Positions 11,996 to 22,584 of a stretch of 64,000 nt of DNA are shown here, piece after piece; within the stretch, counting starts at the first letter, position 1, and each line of letters opens with the position of its first letter. The translations under genes were made by a program, and so were the position numbers. Location: positions 49,898,115-49,962,114 of the forward strand of contig NC_134573.1 of assembly GCF_050947875.1 (NCBI RefSeq). Reading direction: 5' to 3'. The notes under the pieces were generated by a model. It was not told the origin of the DNA. It ran no database searches and was given only the letters and a program-made list of their open reading frames with translations. Source of the DNA: Dermacentor variabilis. Lineage: Eukaryota; Arthropoda; Arachnida; Ixodida; Ixodidae.

Positions 11996-12796
11996 CCCCT
12001 GGGCAGGCTGAGGCGCGCGAAGTATTTCTCTTCTCTCGATCTGAGTACTGGCTACTGTCAAATCGAAGTAAATGAGCGGAACCGCGAGAAAATTGCTTTC
12101 GTTACTCCGGATGGCTGTTACGAATTTAGAGTACTCCCTTTCGGCCTCTGTTCCGGTCCAGCCACATTCCAGCGAATGATGGATACCGTTCTCGCTGAAC
12201 TCAAATGGAAAAGCTGCCTCGTCTATCTCGATGATGTCGTTGTCTTTTCGGAAACTTTTGACGAGCACTTGCGACGCCTTCGGAATGCGATCGAAATCAT
12301 TCGATCGGCTGACCTTACACTCAAGCCAGAGAAATGCCATTTCGGTGACGAGGAACTGAAGCTCCTTGGTCACGTCGTGAGCACGGCAGGTATTCGGCCC
12401 GATCCCTAGAAGACTGCTACCATAGCTACTTTTCCGGCTCCAACCCACAAAAAAAGTTTCCGACGATTTTTAGGCTTTTCTGCATATTATCGACGCTTCA
12501 TTGAAAATTTTTCGAAGATTGCAGAGCCACTATTTCGCTTTACGCGTGACGACGCGCCATTCCTCTGGACTGATGTAGAACAGACCGCCTTTGCGGAGCT
12601 ACGAAGTCGATTGTCTTCTCCCATGTTGGGTCATTTTGATGAGTATGATGACACAAAAGTACGCACTGACGCCAGCAATGTCGGTCTCGGAGCAATCCTG
12701 GTGCAACCGCAAGACGGGATTGAACGAGTTATCGCCTACGCGAGCCGCACTCTGTCACGCGCCGAGTCCAATTATTCCACCACGGAGAAGGAACGG
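11996..12796 (+). pseudogene. pol: Gypsy-1 reverse transcriptase (second part) and RNase H start
   Basis: RT resumes with KYFSSLDLSTGYCQI, then FGLCSGPATFQRMMD and the intact catalytic box YLDDVVVF (about 12225). A TAG follows in GIRPDP* at about 12408. The connection domain (FLGFSAYYRRFIENFS) and RNase H start (TDASNVGLGAIL, ASRTLSRAESNYSTTEKE) follow, and the sequence breaks off at 12796. Among the Gypsy copies here this one best keeps its polymerase motif. Confidence 0.85.
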
Positions 12797-13190
12797 GGAA
12801 TGAAAACAGCGAGGAGAGAGAAGACAGCATGAGGAGGAGTACGCAGCGGAACCGTTAGGCGGAAAGCGGGGGATGGTATAGCGAAAGCTTGAGAAGCGTA
12901 GTGCCGCGCACGAGAGGCTTTACGGTGATTGCTACGAGGTGGCGCCACACTAGCCCGTGTCGTCGGGATGACAATAATGCGCTGCATGAGTACCTTTTGT
13001 TAGTGGCGGCTGCAGTGAATAGCGTCCACTCGTCACTAACGGGCTTCATCTCACGATCTCCCAATTATAGAAGCCGTCGCGCCAAATTTGGCTCCGTTTG
13101 CAACGCGCCGCACGAGGCAGATTGTTCGCGCCTGCCGATTTATCGCGAAACGAAAGCACGTATACAACTGCGCTCAAATATCGATTAGGG
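12797..13190 (+). repeat. GC-rich dispersed repeat family B, copy 1
   Basis: It begins abruptly inside Gypsy-1 RNase H. It is similar to 46850-47320 on the same strand. Shared blocks include GCTACGA(G)RTGGCGCCA, TCTCRCGATCTC and a 3' end GCTGTGCTCAAAT or CTGCGCTCAAAT, with a purine-rich 5' part. It has no protein. It may be a non-autonomous element of unknown class. Confidence 0.6.
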
Positions 13191-14059
13191 AGCGTTGTAA
13201 TCGCCGGTGAAATCTTATAGGTAATTACATTTTGTAGGTTTAGGCGTCAATGTATAGAAAGAGAAGGGCATTTCAGTAAGTACACAATGAAATACTAACT
13301 TCTAAAGCTTCCGCCGAGACCGTCAAATGGGTACCAGCACCAATGGAGTCCTTCAGACCATATCCATCTCTTCTCTTCCTGCGTAAATCAGAGAAGAAAG
13401 CTCAACAGAGCTATAAATAAAACAACGATGTTACAGAGAAGTTTGGAATAAAGCCACGCGAATTATCGGTGATGTAACAATGCCCACTAAAAAGTACACA
13501 ACACGTACGTCAATTTCCAATTGTTCAAGGTCTCCTTGCCCTGTGATAAAGATCAGCCTGTGTGAAACCTGCAGGAGGAAAGCCTTCCAGGAGGAAAGCC
13601 TGTCCAATTACCGCTGCTTCGGATCAGCTGACACATTCTAATGCCTGCAAATTTACGAATCCGATTGCACATCACTGTCGAAAATCTTTGGGAGAAGGCG
13701 CAGCGAAATTTGGGTAATTTAGTGACGTACTTTTAGAGCGAAGCTGTATATGACTAGCTGCTGGAACAAAATTGCGTGCGTCTATCGAGCCATGTAGATC
13801 GCGAATTGATCCCCATGCGTGGGCCGATTCCGACGATAGTGAAATACCGCGCCGACCCGCGGCGGGAATGAGCGGATAAGAACAGGCACTACACTTTGAG
13901 CCGCGTCGGCCATGTCTACGTTTGCACCGTCCTCACTTTGTCGGCGTTCCGAGCGCTTGCTTATCTCCTTCCCTTTCTTTCGGCTCTCCCGTGGTGGCGG
14001 TCCCGTAAGCGTTCTGCCTGCCAAGACCGCGAGGCGGAAGGAAATGCGAATCGTTCAAG
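13191..14059. other. No gene recognised between Gypsy-1 and Gypsy-2
   Basis: Mixed sequence with no domain. The expected remainder of Gypsy-1 (integrase) and of Gypsy-2 (integrase, 3' LTR) is not here. Confidence 0.5.
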
Positions 14060-14634
14060 TGGACCCGAGCCCTAGGGGTAACCAGGAGCCACTTGCGACC
14101 ATCGGGCTGGTAGTTCCGTCGATACAAGAGTTTATCCCGGACAGCAAAATGGATAGCCTGGCGACGCAGGGAGCGGGAGATGCAGGCGAGCCAGAAAGGA
14201 GATCCAAAAGAGAGGCCACCCAAGGATCTTTGCGCTGTTCTGATGCGAAGGTGTCGATGTCGACCGAGGATACCGCCTTAATGGTGGAGAGGGAGGCCAA
14301 GTCGGCTGGCAGTGGAGAGCGGGACAGAGCGTCAGCGTCAGTGTGCTTGCGACCTGAGCGGTATATGACGTGTATGTCGTATTCTTGAATGCGCAGAGCC
14401 CAGTGGGCAAGGCATCCAGACGGGTCTTTTAAAGAGGATAACCACATTGAAAGGCCTGCCGTATAAATAGGGGCGAAACTTCCCGAGTGCCCAAACGATG
14501 GCCAGGCATTCTTCTTCTGTGACGCTGCAATTGCGTTCCGCTTTGGTCAGCGTACGACTGGCGTAAGCAACGACGTACTCGGAGTAGCCAGACTTGCGCT
14601 GCGCAAGGACAGCGCCAAGGCATACCACTGGCAT
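14060..14634 (-). pseudogene. pol: Gypsy-2 RNase H and linker, truncated
   Basis: [33 protein letters not shown] then FNVV joined directly to [10 protein letters not shown]. The intervening TDHHAL-type residues are missing, an internal deletion of roughly 25 bp at 14445. The linker [12 protein letters not shown] follows, and a further frame gives [23 protein letters not shown], after which similarity stops. Confidence 0.8.
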
Positions 14635-15169
14635 CGGTATGCACTTCAGTTGGGGCGGTGGGGTCGTAGTGTCGCAGTATAGGCGGAGACGTCACGAGAC
14701 GGCGTAAGGTCACGAACACGGTGTCGCATGCAGGAGACCAGGAGGATAGGTCGTTGGCGCCAGTTAAGAGTTGTGTCAGAGGTGATATTATCGAGGAAAA
14801 ATTGCGAACAAAGCGTCGGAAGTAGGAACAGAGACCGATGAAGGCGCGGAGTTCTTTGAGTGTCTTAGGTTTCGGAAATTTTGCCACGGCGCAAAGTTTT
14901 GATGGGTCGGGGCAAATGCCGTCTTGTGATACGACGTGACCTAGAATCATGAGCTTGTGCGCGGCGAACTGGCACGTTTTCAGGTTCAGTTGCAGGCCTG
15001 TGTTGGTCAAGGACGTCAACACTTGCCTAAGGCGAAGAAGATGCATGCTGAAATCAGGGGCGAACACAACGATGTAGTCGAGATAGCGCAAACACGTTCT
15101 CCATTTTAGGCCGCGCAAGATATTGTCCATCGTTCGTTCAAAGGTAGCAGGCGCATTGGATAGGCCCAA
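14429..15169 (-). pseudogene. pol: Gypsy-2 reverse transcriptase C-terminal half and connection
   Basis: [15 protein letters not shown], then the catalytic box, which reads RYLDYIVVF instead of YLDD: the second catalytic Asp is Tyr (GAC to TAC, about 15085), so polymerase is dead even if frames were restored. The connection ([20 protein letters not shown]) and RNase H start (TEVHTDASG) follow, then a frameshift at about 14640. Confidence 0.87.
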
Positions 15170-15764
15170 ATGGCATCACATTAAATTCGTATAAACCATC
15201 TGGCGTAATGAAGGCAGTTTTAGGGCGATCAACTGCTGACATCGGGACCTGCCAGTAGCCCGAGCGTAAATCCAACGAAGAGAAGAATTTACTGCCTTGC
15301 AAGCTGTTCAGAGCGTCGTCAATGCGCGGTAAAGGGTAGACGTCTTTGCGCGTTATCTTACTGAGACAGCGATAATCGACGCAGAACCGAATGGAACCAT
15401 CTTTATTTGTGACGAGAACCACCGGTGATGCCCACGGGCTATTGGAAGGTCGAATGATGCCGCGCTGAAGCATGTCGTCCACGTGCTCACTGATCACCTG
15501 ACGCTCCTTGGCGGATACGCGGTACGGGCGCTGCCACAATGGCGCGTTGGAGCCAGTGTGGATGTGGTGGCTGAAGGTTGACGAGCGACCCAGAGTAGGC
15601 TGAGCGACATCAAAAGAAGAGCGGAACTGGGCAAGCAGGTGAAGAATCTGGGAGCGCTGCTTGGAAGTAAGGTCATCGGCAATGAAAGGTGTGAATAAGT
15701 CAGGTGGTGGCGGAGCAGAAGTGGAAAGTGCACATAAAGTCGGTGAGCTCTGCATACGAAGCAT
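15138..15764 (-). pseudogene. pol: Gypsy-2 reverse transcriptase, N-terminal half
   Basis: Clean RT blocks: QRPYRVSAKERQVI, SPWASPVVLVTNKDGSIRFC, VDYRCLSKIT, FSSLDLRSGYWQVPM and FVMPFG-type end. The frame breaks at about 15170 between MPFG and LSNAPATF. Confidence 0.87.
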
Positions 15765-16510
15765 GCGGCACGTCGGTTATAAACATGTCATCAAAAGGCT
15801 GAACATGGCCAAGTGCTCCGCCGCAAAGAGCCATCAGGTCTGTAGGAAACGGATTGCAGACAACGATGGCGCTGAAACCGGCTGAAATGTCAAGCGCGGC
15901 GAAAGGCAGGGGAACGTCTTTGCGGCTCATGAAGAGTTCTGAAGGAGTGAAGAGGACAGCGCCTGCAGAGACAGCGCCACAGAAGACGGGAACAACGGCA
16001 GACGAGTACGGCGGTATGGCGATGTCTTCTCGAAGAAGTAGCTTAGCGGGAAGAGAAGTGGCTCCGACGAGGGGCACGTCACACAGAGGCGATAATTCGA
16101 CTACAGCAGGTGCACAATTGATGACGGCGTTATTTCGCGAAAGAAAGTCCCACCCAAGTATCACGTCGTGAGAACAGGACTGGAGAACCACAAACTCCAC
16201 AGTATAGAGAACGCCCTGAATAACAACTCTAGCTGTGCATGCTGCTGAAGGCTGAACTGGCTGGGCGCTTGCTGTGCGAAGAGAAAACCCAGAAAGTGGC
16301 GTCGTAACTTTTCGTAAAACGCGATAGAGGCGTTCGTTTAGGATAGACACGGCTGCTCCAGTATCAATTAGCGCAACGGTAGGGACGCCGTCAACAGTAA
16401 GATCGATAACGTTCGAAGGCGACAATGGAGGACTTGTACAGATCGATGGCGACGCAGTTCTTGCCTCCTGAACTGCGGCGCTTAGTTTTCCTCTTGCGTG
16501 GGTGAAGGGC
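15700..16510 (-). pseudogene. pol: Gypsy-2 protease
   Basis: The frame overlaps the gag end in -1. A retropepsin signature VALIDTGAAVSIL sits at about 16365-16330 and DVILGWDFLSRNNAVI follows, both intact. A linker runs to about 15725, where a frameshift moves to the RT frame. Confidence 0.85.
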
Positions 16511-17662
16511 GCCGATGCGGGGAAGGTGAACGATGTGTAAGGACCGGGCGCTCGGCTGGTGGCCTGTTCGACTGCCGACTAAAATAAGTGTCGTGGAAAG
16601 GCTGCACGTTGGCGTAGGGAGGCGAATGCACAAACTCATCAGAGTGCAGCATGCGGCGGCGGCAGAGTCGTGCAACGTGGCCGGGAATACCGCAGGCATA
16701 ACATATGGGCCTGTTGTCTTGAGTGCGCCAAGGATTAGTAAAGACAGGAGCAGCTCGGTGAACGGAACTATGAACGGGTGGTGGCGGCCGAGGATGTAGC
16801 GCAACGAGTGGTTGACGAGGGGGCTGCGCGGCGACGGATGCGTAAGTGGCGCGGCGGCAGGGTACTGCTGACGCTGCATTGGTAGAGCCTCAGCAACTTG
16901 GTCTTCAATAACCCGCCGGAGCGTAGGAGCGAGCTGTGTAGGAGGCTGTTGCAGCAGCGGCTGCTGTAGCTCAGCGAAGGGTAGCAGAGATAGCTGACGT
17001 GCAACTTCCTCCCGCACGAAAGCTTGGATTTCTGTGAGCAAGGAGGAACGATCAGAGAAGGCTGTCATAGAAGAGAGGGCCTCGTCAGCCATTGAGGGGC
17101 GCCTAGTCAACTCACGCTGCCTCCTCAACTCGTCGTAGCTTTGGCACAAGTTTATGAGCACTGCTACGGTGCGCGGGCTCTTGGCGATTAACATTTGGAA
17201 AATGTCATCGGCGATGACCTTCAAAATGTGCTTTAATTTGTCATTTTCGGGCATAGACGCATCCACACGTTTGCATAGGTCGAGGACCTCTTCAATATAA
17301 CAGTTGAATGTTTCACCGGGTTGTTGCGCTCGCTCTCTTAACCGCTGCTCGGCGCGCAACGTGTGGACGGCAGGGCGACCGAAAACTGCAGCGAAACAGG
17401 TCTTGAACGCGGACCAGGACTGAAAGTCGGATTCATGATTTTTAAACCACAGGTGAGCCACTCCCGCTTGGTAGAATATGACGGCATTTAACTTGGCGGT
17501 ATCATCCCATCGATTGTTCAAGCTCACCCGTTCGTACGTAGCCAACCAGTCATTGACTTCCTGTTCATCCGTACCGCTGAAAACCGCTGGATGGCGTTGC
17601 GGGACAGCGCCAGAGCAGGCAACGGGGGGTGGCGGCGGCGTCGGCTGGGGAGAGTCAGGCAT
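16482..17662 (-). pseudogene. gag: Gypsy-2 gag
   Basis: Starts at ATG 17662 (MPDSPQP) and shows the Gypsy capsid core from about residue 25 (FSGTDEQEVNDWLATYERVS, WLF-type helix, QRLRERAQQPGETF). Near 16855 a one-base change shifts the frame. The next frame carries an intact CCHC knuckle, CYACGIPGHVARLC, at about 16690-16650, and ends at TAA 16484-16482. The expected length is about 393 residues. Pol continues in the -1 frame across this stop. The unbroken Gag core suggests a younger copy than Gypsy-1. Confidence 0.82.
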
Positions 17663-17713
17663 GACGGGAGGCAGAGTCCGAGACCGGAGTTCCAGGGTGT
17701 AGATGTTCTTGAG

Positions 17714-17731
17714 TACCCCGCACCTCCTCCA
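17714..17731 (-). other. Primer-binding site of Gypsy-2
   Basis: TGGAGGAGGTGCGGGGTA lies two bases after the LTR end. It shares AGGTGCGGGGTAC with the Gypsy-3 site, suggesting the same tRNA primer. Confidence 0.55.
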
Positions 17732-17733
17732 AT

Positions 17734-17933
17734 TGTAGTGGGTGCACTGAACAGTTCCGAGGGTAGTGTCTCTTCGTAACCGAGGAGGCAGGTGACGCAG
17801 AGCAGGAACAGCTGGTTGCCCGAACGGCTCACACTCGGGCCAAGCACTGGCGATCCGGCTGGCCCACTGGTTGCACTGCAGGCATGCAAGAGACGATCTG
17901 GCTGGCCTTGTTCTTGTGCTCTTCTTCTTCATT

Positions 17934-17936
<3 letters not shown>
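17734..17936 (-). repeat. 5' LTR of Gypsy-2 (about 203 bp)
   Basis: On the minus strand it starts TGTAATGAAG at 17936 and ends CACTACA at 17734, the TG...CA form of LTRs, followed by a primer-binding site. No second LTR survives for comparison, so the left edge is inferred from the TG next to the AT tract. Confidence 0.6.
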
Positions 17937-18011
<75 letters not shown>

Positions 18012-18030
18012 GTGTGTGTGTGTGTGTGGG
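17937..18030. repeat. AT then GT microsatellite
   Basis: About 66 bp of (AT)n followed by an imperfect (GT)n. It directly borders the Gypsy-2 LTR. Confidence 0.95.
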
Positions 18031-18047
18031 TGTTTGTGCTTATAGTG

Positions 18048-18195
18048 GAAGAAACGAAGGGGCACACGAAACTTGCATGCTTAATGTTTTAACGTCTCGG
18101 CCATGCCACGGCCTTCTGACAACGAAGGGCATGCCACGGCCCAAACGCTAGAACATTAAACATGCAATTTTCGTAAGTATGCCCTTCGTTTCTTC
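18048..18195. repeat. Inverted repeat with about 47-bp arms between two AT microsatellites
   Basis: The left arm (18048-18093, starting GAAGAAACGAAGGGGCACAC) is the imperfect reverse complement of the right arm (18148-18195, ending CCCTTCGTTTCTTC). The loop holds two direct copies of CATGCCACGGCC. AT tracts lie on both sides (17937-18002 and 18232-18306). Confidence 0.75.
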
Positions 18196-18228
18196 AACTA
18201 CCCATGCAGGAGACCTATTAACTTTTCC

Positions 18229-18380
<152 letters not shown>

Positions 18381-18625
18381 TCATATTTGTCTATATAGGA
18401 TTAGAAACAATTACCCGCCGTCTCACTAGTTTCCAGCGAGTTCGACAAAGGGAATCTTGTATCGTAAACGGTGGCAAGTATTACATGGTATTACACGGAT
18501 GAACGGAAGTTATTTTTTTCCTGAAATTTTGCCTTACTGCATAAACGTAATGCAGATTTAACGCAGCCATCGCAGTTTCAATAAATTAAGCAAATCTTTT
18601 ATCAAGCGGGTAATTAAATTATCTG
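18381..18625 (+). repeat. Microsatellite-linked repeat family C, copy 1
   Basis: Closely similar to 20249-20495: shared runs include ATTACCCGCCGTCTC, TAGTTTCCAGCGAGTTC, CACGGATGAACGGAAGTT and TTGCCTTACTGCATAAACGT. In both copies the left end meets an AT or GT microsatellite. Confidence 0.85.
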
Positions 18626-18929
18626 CATTTTAATCTGATGCTTATAATAGAGCTCATTATCATCCTATGCGACGCGCTAGATTGTGGAATCTTCGCGTTT
18701 CTCCAAGGCACAGATCATAAATTTATCATCACGCAATGTTTATGCACTGCACCGTTGAAAAACTATGCAGCAGTGCAAAAACCCAACCACTTTGATGTAC
18801 CATCGTGAGCAATATGAACGGGAACACGTGAATGCAGGGCAAATAGCCTCGAAAACGAGTAGAGCGATACGCGGATGGCAATGACGAAACATAGGGGGAA
18901 AAGTAAAGCACCTTAAATTTCATAAAGGG

Positions 18930-19143
18930 GCGCCATGCTTTGAAGAATGCGGCCTCCTCCTCGCGTGATGTGGCCGAGGCCGACGCTGCGTCGCTATTGG
19001 CCTAATAGCATCACGTGGGCTCTCGAGCCATGCCTCAGCGCCAATTTCGCTCGAGAAGCGTCTAAGTAGTGGCGGAAAGCGCATGCTAGGGGGGGGGGGG
19101 GGGGGGCGGCGCCTTGCTACGCTCGAGCGGTGTAGGCGGCGCC
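18930..19143. repeat. GC-rich stretch with an 18-base G run
   Basis: GC-rich and CpG-rich DNA containing G18 at 19089-19106. Likely part of a dispersed repeat. No protein. Confidence 0.5.
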
Positions 19144-19277
19144 ACAGTCGAGGAGGGAGCGTGAAAGAGAGGAGGAACGAGGGGGAGTGAAGGCGGAGGA
19201 AGACAGTGTTACAGTCGAGGAGGGAGCGTGAAAGAGAGGAGGAACGAGGAGGAGTGAAGGCGGAGGAAGAGAGTGTT
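19144..19277. repeat. Tandem duplication, 67 bp x 2
   Basis: Two copies (19144-19210 and 19211-19277) starting ACAGTCGAGGAGGGAGCGTG, purine-rich and nearly identical. Confidence 0.92.
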
Positions 19278-19889
19278 ACTACATTACAAAGTATAAGGGG
19301 CGTTAGGGAAAGGGCGACGCTCTTCTGCTAACTGTTGGCACTTCCACCACGCCTGCGTCTGTCGAAAACGGCAGCTTACGGTGTTTCACTGGCTGCCGAT
19401 AGCCGATAACATGGTTACGTGCACAGTAACTTACAGCGAGTGTTTTTTCATTCAGTCATGCTTTTTTCTTTTAGAGTGCAGCTCTTAGAGTCCCGTTCCT
19501 GCGTTAAGCGCAAGGTACTTTCAGATATACCCCCAAAGGATCCAATGCATATGTTATGGAGATCATCCTGTCAGGCGTTAGACAGGGAGATTCCCCAGGG
19601 AAGTAGCTTTCGAATTTTTACGCTTCGAAATAGTCCTGCTACTGGCCAAGCTTCGGTGCGCAAATTTACCAGTAAGCGCAATATGTGAGACATTTATCAA
19701 TGTGCGCAGGCGATGCGAAGCTCTGCACTTTGTATAAAGAAAGGCATAGTGGGATTGTCAACACTTATTAGAACGGCGTCCTCCTTTCCACTTCCTCTGC
19801 GAGGACGGCAGGCACGTATTGACCATAGCAGGGTTCGAGACTATCTGACATGCGCTTCTGTGTTCCTGCTCGTATTGCTTAGTACAGTG

Positions 19890-19909
19890 CTAAGCTTAGC
19901 TAAGCTTAG
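19890..19909. repeat. Perfect 20-bp palindrome
   Basis: CTAAGCTTAGCTAAGCTTAG equals its own reverse complement and is two copies of a 10-bp palindrome. The function is unknown. Confidence 0.9.
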
Positions 19910-20140
19910 TACAATGCTAGACGTTGATGCAGCGATGTTACGCCACAGCGAGGTACCCGCATCTGTTCTAGAATGAAGAGGTCTGTGGCTTTTAAAGGGA
20001 AGCTTTCTTTGCCTCTTCCTTTAACTTTGCCACAGCGGCTTTTGCTGTCTGGCACACCACGCCAACAGGGGAGGGGGGTTAAGAGCCTGTATACACGGGG
20101 CAGGGGAGCGGTGTGGAGAAAAGACGATGCGAGAAACTTG

Positions 20141-20495
<355 letters not shown>

Positions 20496-21036
20496 CAATT
20501 GGGGAATGAAGGAACTGATGCGCCACAGTCCTGAGAGGATCTAGACACGGCGGTAGAGAGGAAGTTGGGGGAGGAGGCCCACATTAGTTAGAACCGAAAC
20601 AATCACGAAACGGGTAAATGCTTGCCTTGCCGCTCTTCGCTCACATAGATGGGGGAGGGCGGGAGAGGGAAGCCGAGACGTCCTAATGCAAGAAAACCAT
20701 ACCACTAGACACGGAAGCAGTTGCTGAAAAACTGGATAAATTTAAATTCAAGTACATTGCGGTAGGTTCCCGCTGGTTCCGAAAAACAAACACCGAGCAA
20801 ATTTGTCAAGCGGGCATCGGATGCAGCGCGTGCAGGCGCAAGGCCGCATTAAAACACATCAGCGTCTGGACGACAGTACACGGAAGGTGCCACCAATCAA
20901 ATCAACTCTTGTGTTTCCGACGCAGTAGAACTTTGGCTACGGCGTTGATCGAGGTGGCGGGTACGATCGCGACCACGGCCGCCACCTTGCGAAGGGGCGA
21001 ATGCAAAAGTACTCGCGCACTTGGATTTAGGCGCAC

Positions 21037-21160
21037 TTAAAGGGCCCCTGAAACGGTTCGGACAAATTTTGTAGATGCGTAGGGTACAGCTTAAGTAGAA
21101 CATTCGCACCACAATTAAGGTGAAGCGTTACGTATTAATGGAGTTACAAGCAATTAGAAG
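21037..21160 (+). mobile_element. Candidate end of a TTAA-type DNA element
   Basis: TTAA followed by AGGGCCCCTGAAACGG resembles the terminus of the element at 55998-57364 (TTAA then AGGGACACTAAAGG). No matching inverted end is found nearby, so this may be a fragment. Confidence 0.35.
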
Positions 21161-22147
21161 TTACCCTCCTCTATAGCTATGCTTTTCCTCCTTAACTCGT
21201 TCGCTGAGCGAGCGGGGCTAAGCCCCGCCTTCACTGGTACTGCGTCACGATGCGACGTCACATCGTCCACTTCCGGTTGCTTTGGAGCCCGCCCCCGCCT
21301 GCGCGAGACCTCTCCGCTAGCCGCTTGGCCGTCGACCAAGAGCTATCAAAGCAGCATGCGTTGCGAGCATTCTGTCGTAGCGCCGAACGTGTCTGGTATT
21401 CCGGTAACCACAGGCAAGCTGGTCATTTCGGCACATGACTGGAGGCGTAAACTTAAGCTGATGAAGGAACTTTAGCGTAGACGTACGTGAGCGGCCTGAT
21501 CGGTCTGCACGGTCCAGACACTTGTTGGCGTAGCGCTTAACCAGCCAAACGAAGCGCTAATTTGCTCTAACCAAGTGTAAAACATTTTAAAGATTTATAA
21601 AAACAACGTGTTGATGATTACAGTCCTGCGAAAAATTCTTGCTTAGGACCTATAATGTATATAATGTATATAAGTTTAACACTTCTACCACCGGGCGATG
21701 CGCCATAAGATGCAATGACAGTGCTTTTCTCGCAAGCTGTAAACAATGGCACACAGCAACACCTCAATCAAACATGTCTCGCTCTGTCTTATGTGTACTG
21801 TACAGACAAACACAAGTGATGCACTGAAGCTAACGTTTAACATAATCTCACCCCTCTCGCATTGCAGTAAACCCCCAAGAACTTAAACATTCGCTGCAAG
21901 CACCCGATCCAATTATTGTCATTCTACGTAAGCGGCACAGAAAGCTTTGCTTGTATCAATTCCTATAGCGCGTGTGATCCACATAATTGTTCGTTGCTTC
22001 CTTCTTGATGCCCAAACCACCCACCCCAATTTACACGCATCGTCGACAAGTGGTTCAGGTTTCGTGAAAATAACAGCTTTGCCGCCGGCTGCTCCTGCCT
22101 TAGCCTGACGGTTCCAGAGTCTGGCAGGCTTCTGTCTAAGAATATCA

Positions 22148-22350
22148 TAAGTCGGACTAGATTATCTTTGTGGGTTTTTATAGCACCCGTGGTCTATTGA
22201 AACAAAATACTGCGAAGATTGCACAAAACAGAAAAAATTTTCTCGTAAGTCGGACTAGATGATGTTTGTGGGTTTTTATAGCACCCTTAAGTGAAAAGGC
22301 AGATTGAAACAAATTACTGAGAAGGTTGCGCAAAACAGAAAAAATTATAC
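22148..22350. repeat. Tandem duplication, about 98 bp x 2
   Basis: Both copies start TAAGTCGGACTAGAT (22148 and 22246) and contain TTTGTGGGTTTTTATAGCACCC and AAAACAGAAAAAATT. The second has a small insertion. It lies about 150 bp upstream of exon 1 of the host gene. Confidence 0.88.
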
Positions 22351-22493
22351 CTCGTTGTAGAAGTGTTACTGTTAGTCTTAGTGGCCTCTGTGCATATTGC
22401 AGTCGTGCTTACCTTGATATATTTTTGATATGATGCAAGCTTACGTTATGCGCGACATTTGATTTCATACATGACTCCTTTCCGTCCCTACAG

Positions 22494-22584
22494 CGTGCTG
22501 CTGTCCTTCAGAGAGCTAACAACAAGGAGCATGTGCTGGGGCAGCACGAAGAGCACGCTGCTTCTAGTATCCCTCATGTGCATC
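22494..22584 (+). CDS. Exon 1 (first coding exon) of the four-pass protein gene
   Basis: A pyrimidine-rich tract ending CCCTACAG precedes 22494 and GTGAGT follows 22584. The coding part from ATG 22531 gives 18 residues, MCWGS then a hydrophobic run that continues into exon 2 to form span 1. The upstream AG implies an unseen 5' noncoding exon. This is the least certain exon because it is short and its start is inferred. Confidence 0.58.

Larger units (their letters stand above)
8358..12796 (+). mobile_element. Gypsy-1: degraded Ty3/Gypsy LTR retrotransposon
   Basis: Order gag, protease, reverse transcriptase, RNase H start. The LTR end and primer-binding site are at about 8577-8602. The left LTR edge is uncertain (a TGTAATCG at 8358 is one candidate). 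An 888-bp insertion splits the RT, and a GC-rich repeat cuts the element off inside RNase H at 12796. No integrase or 3' LTR was found. Stops and frameshifts are present throughout, so it is a relic. Confidence 0.85.
14060..17936 (-). mobile_element. Gypsy-2: 3'-truncated Ty3/Gypsy LTR retrotransposon
   Basis: Reads right to left as 5' LTR (17936-17734), primer site, gag, protease, RT, RNase H and the start of the integrase-side linker, then ends near 14060 with no integrase or 3' LTR. The pol frame is broken repeatedly by small indels (near 15725, 15170, 14640, 14445 and 14160). The 5' LTR abuts an AT microsatellite directly. Confidence 0.85.

Noticed and set aside
19475..19671. Exon-like block with acceptor TTCTTTTAG and donor GTAAGC (65 codons)
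   Set aside because: It does not join exon 1 in an obvious way, no domain is recognised, and only one such block exists there.
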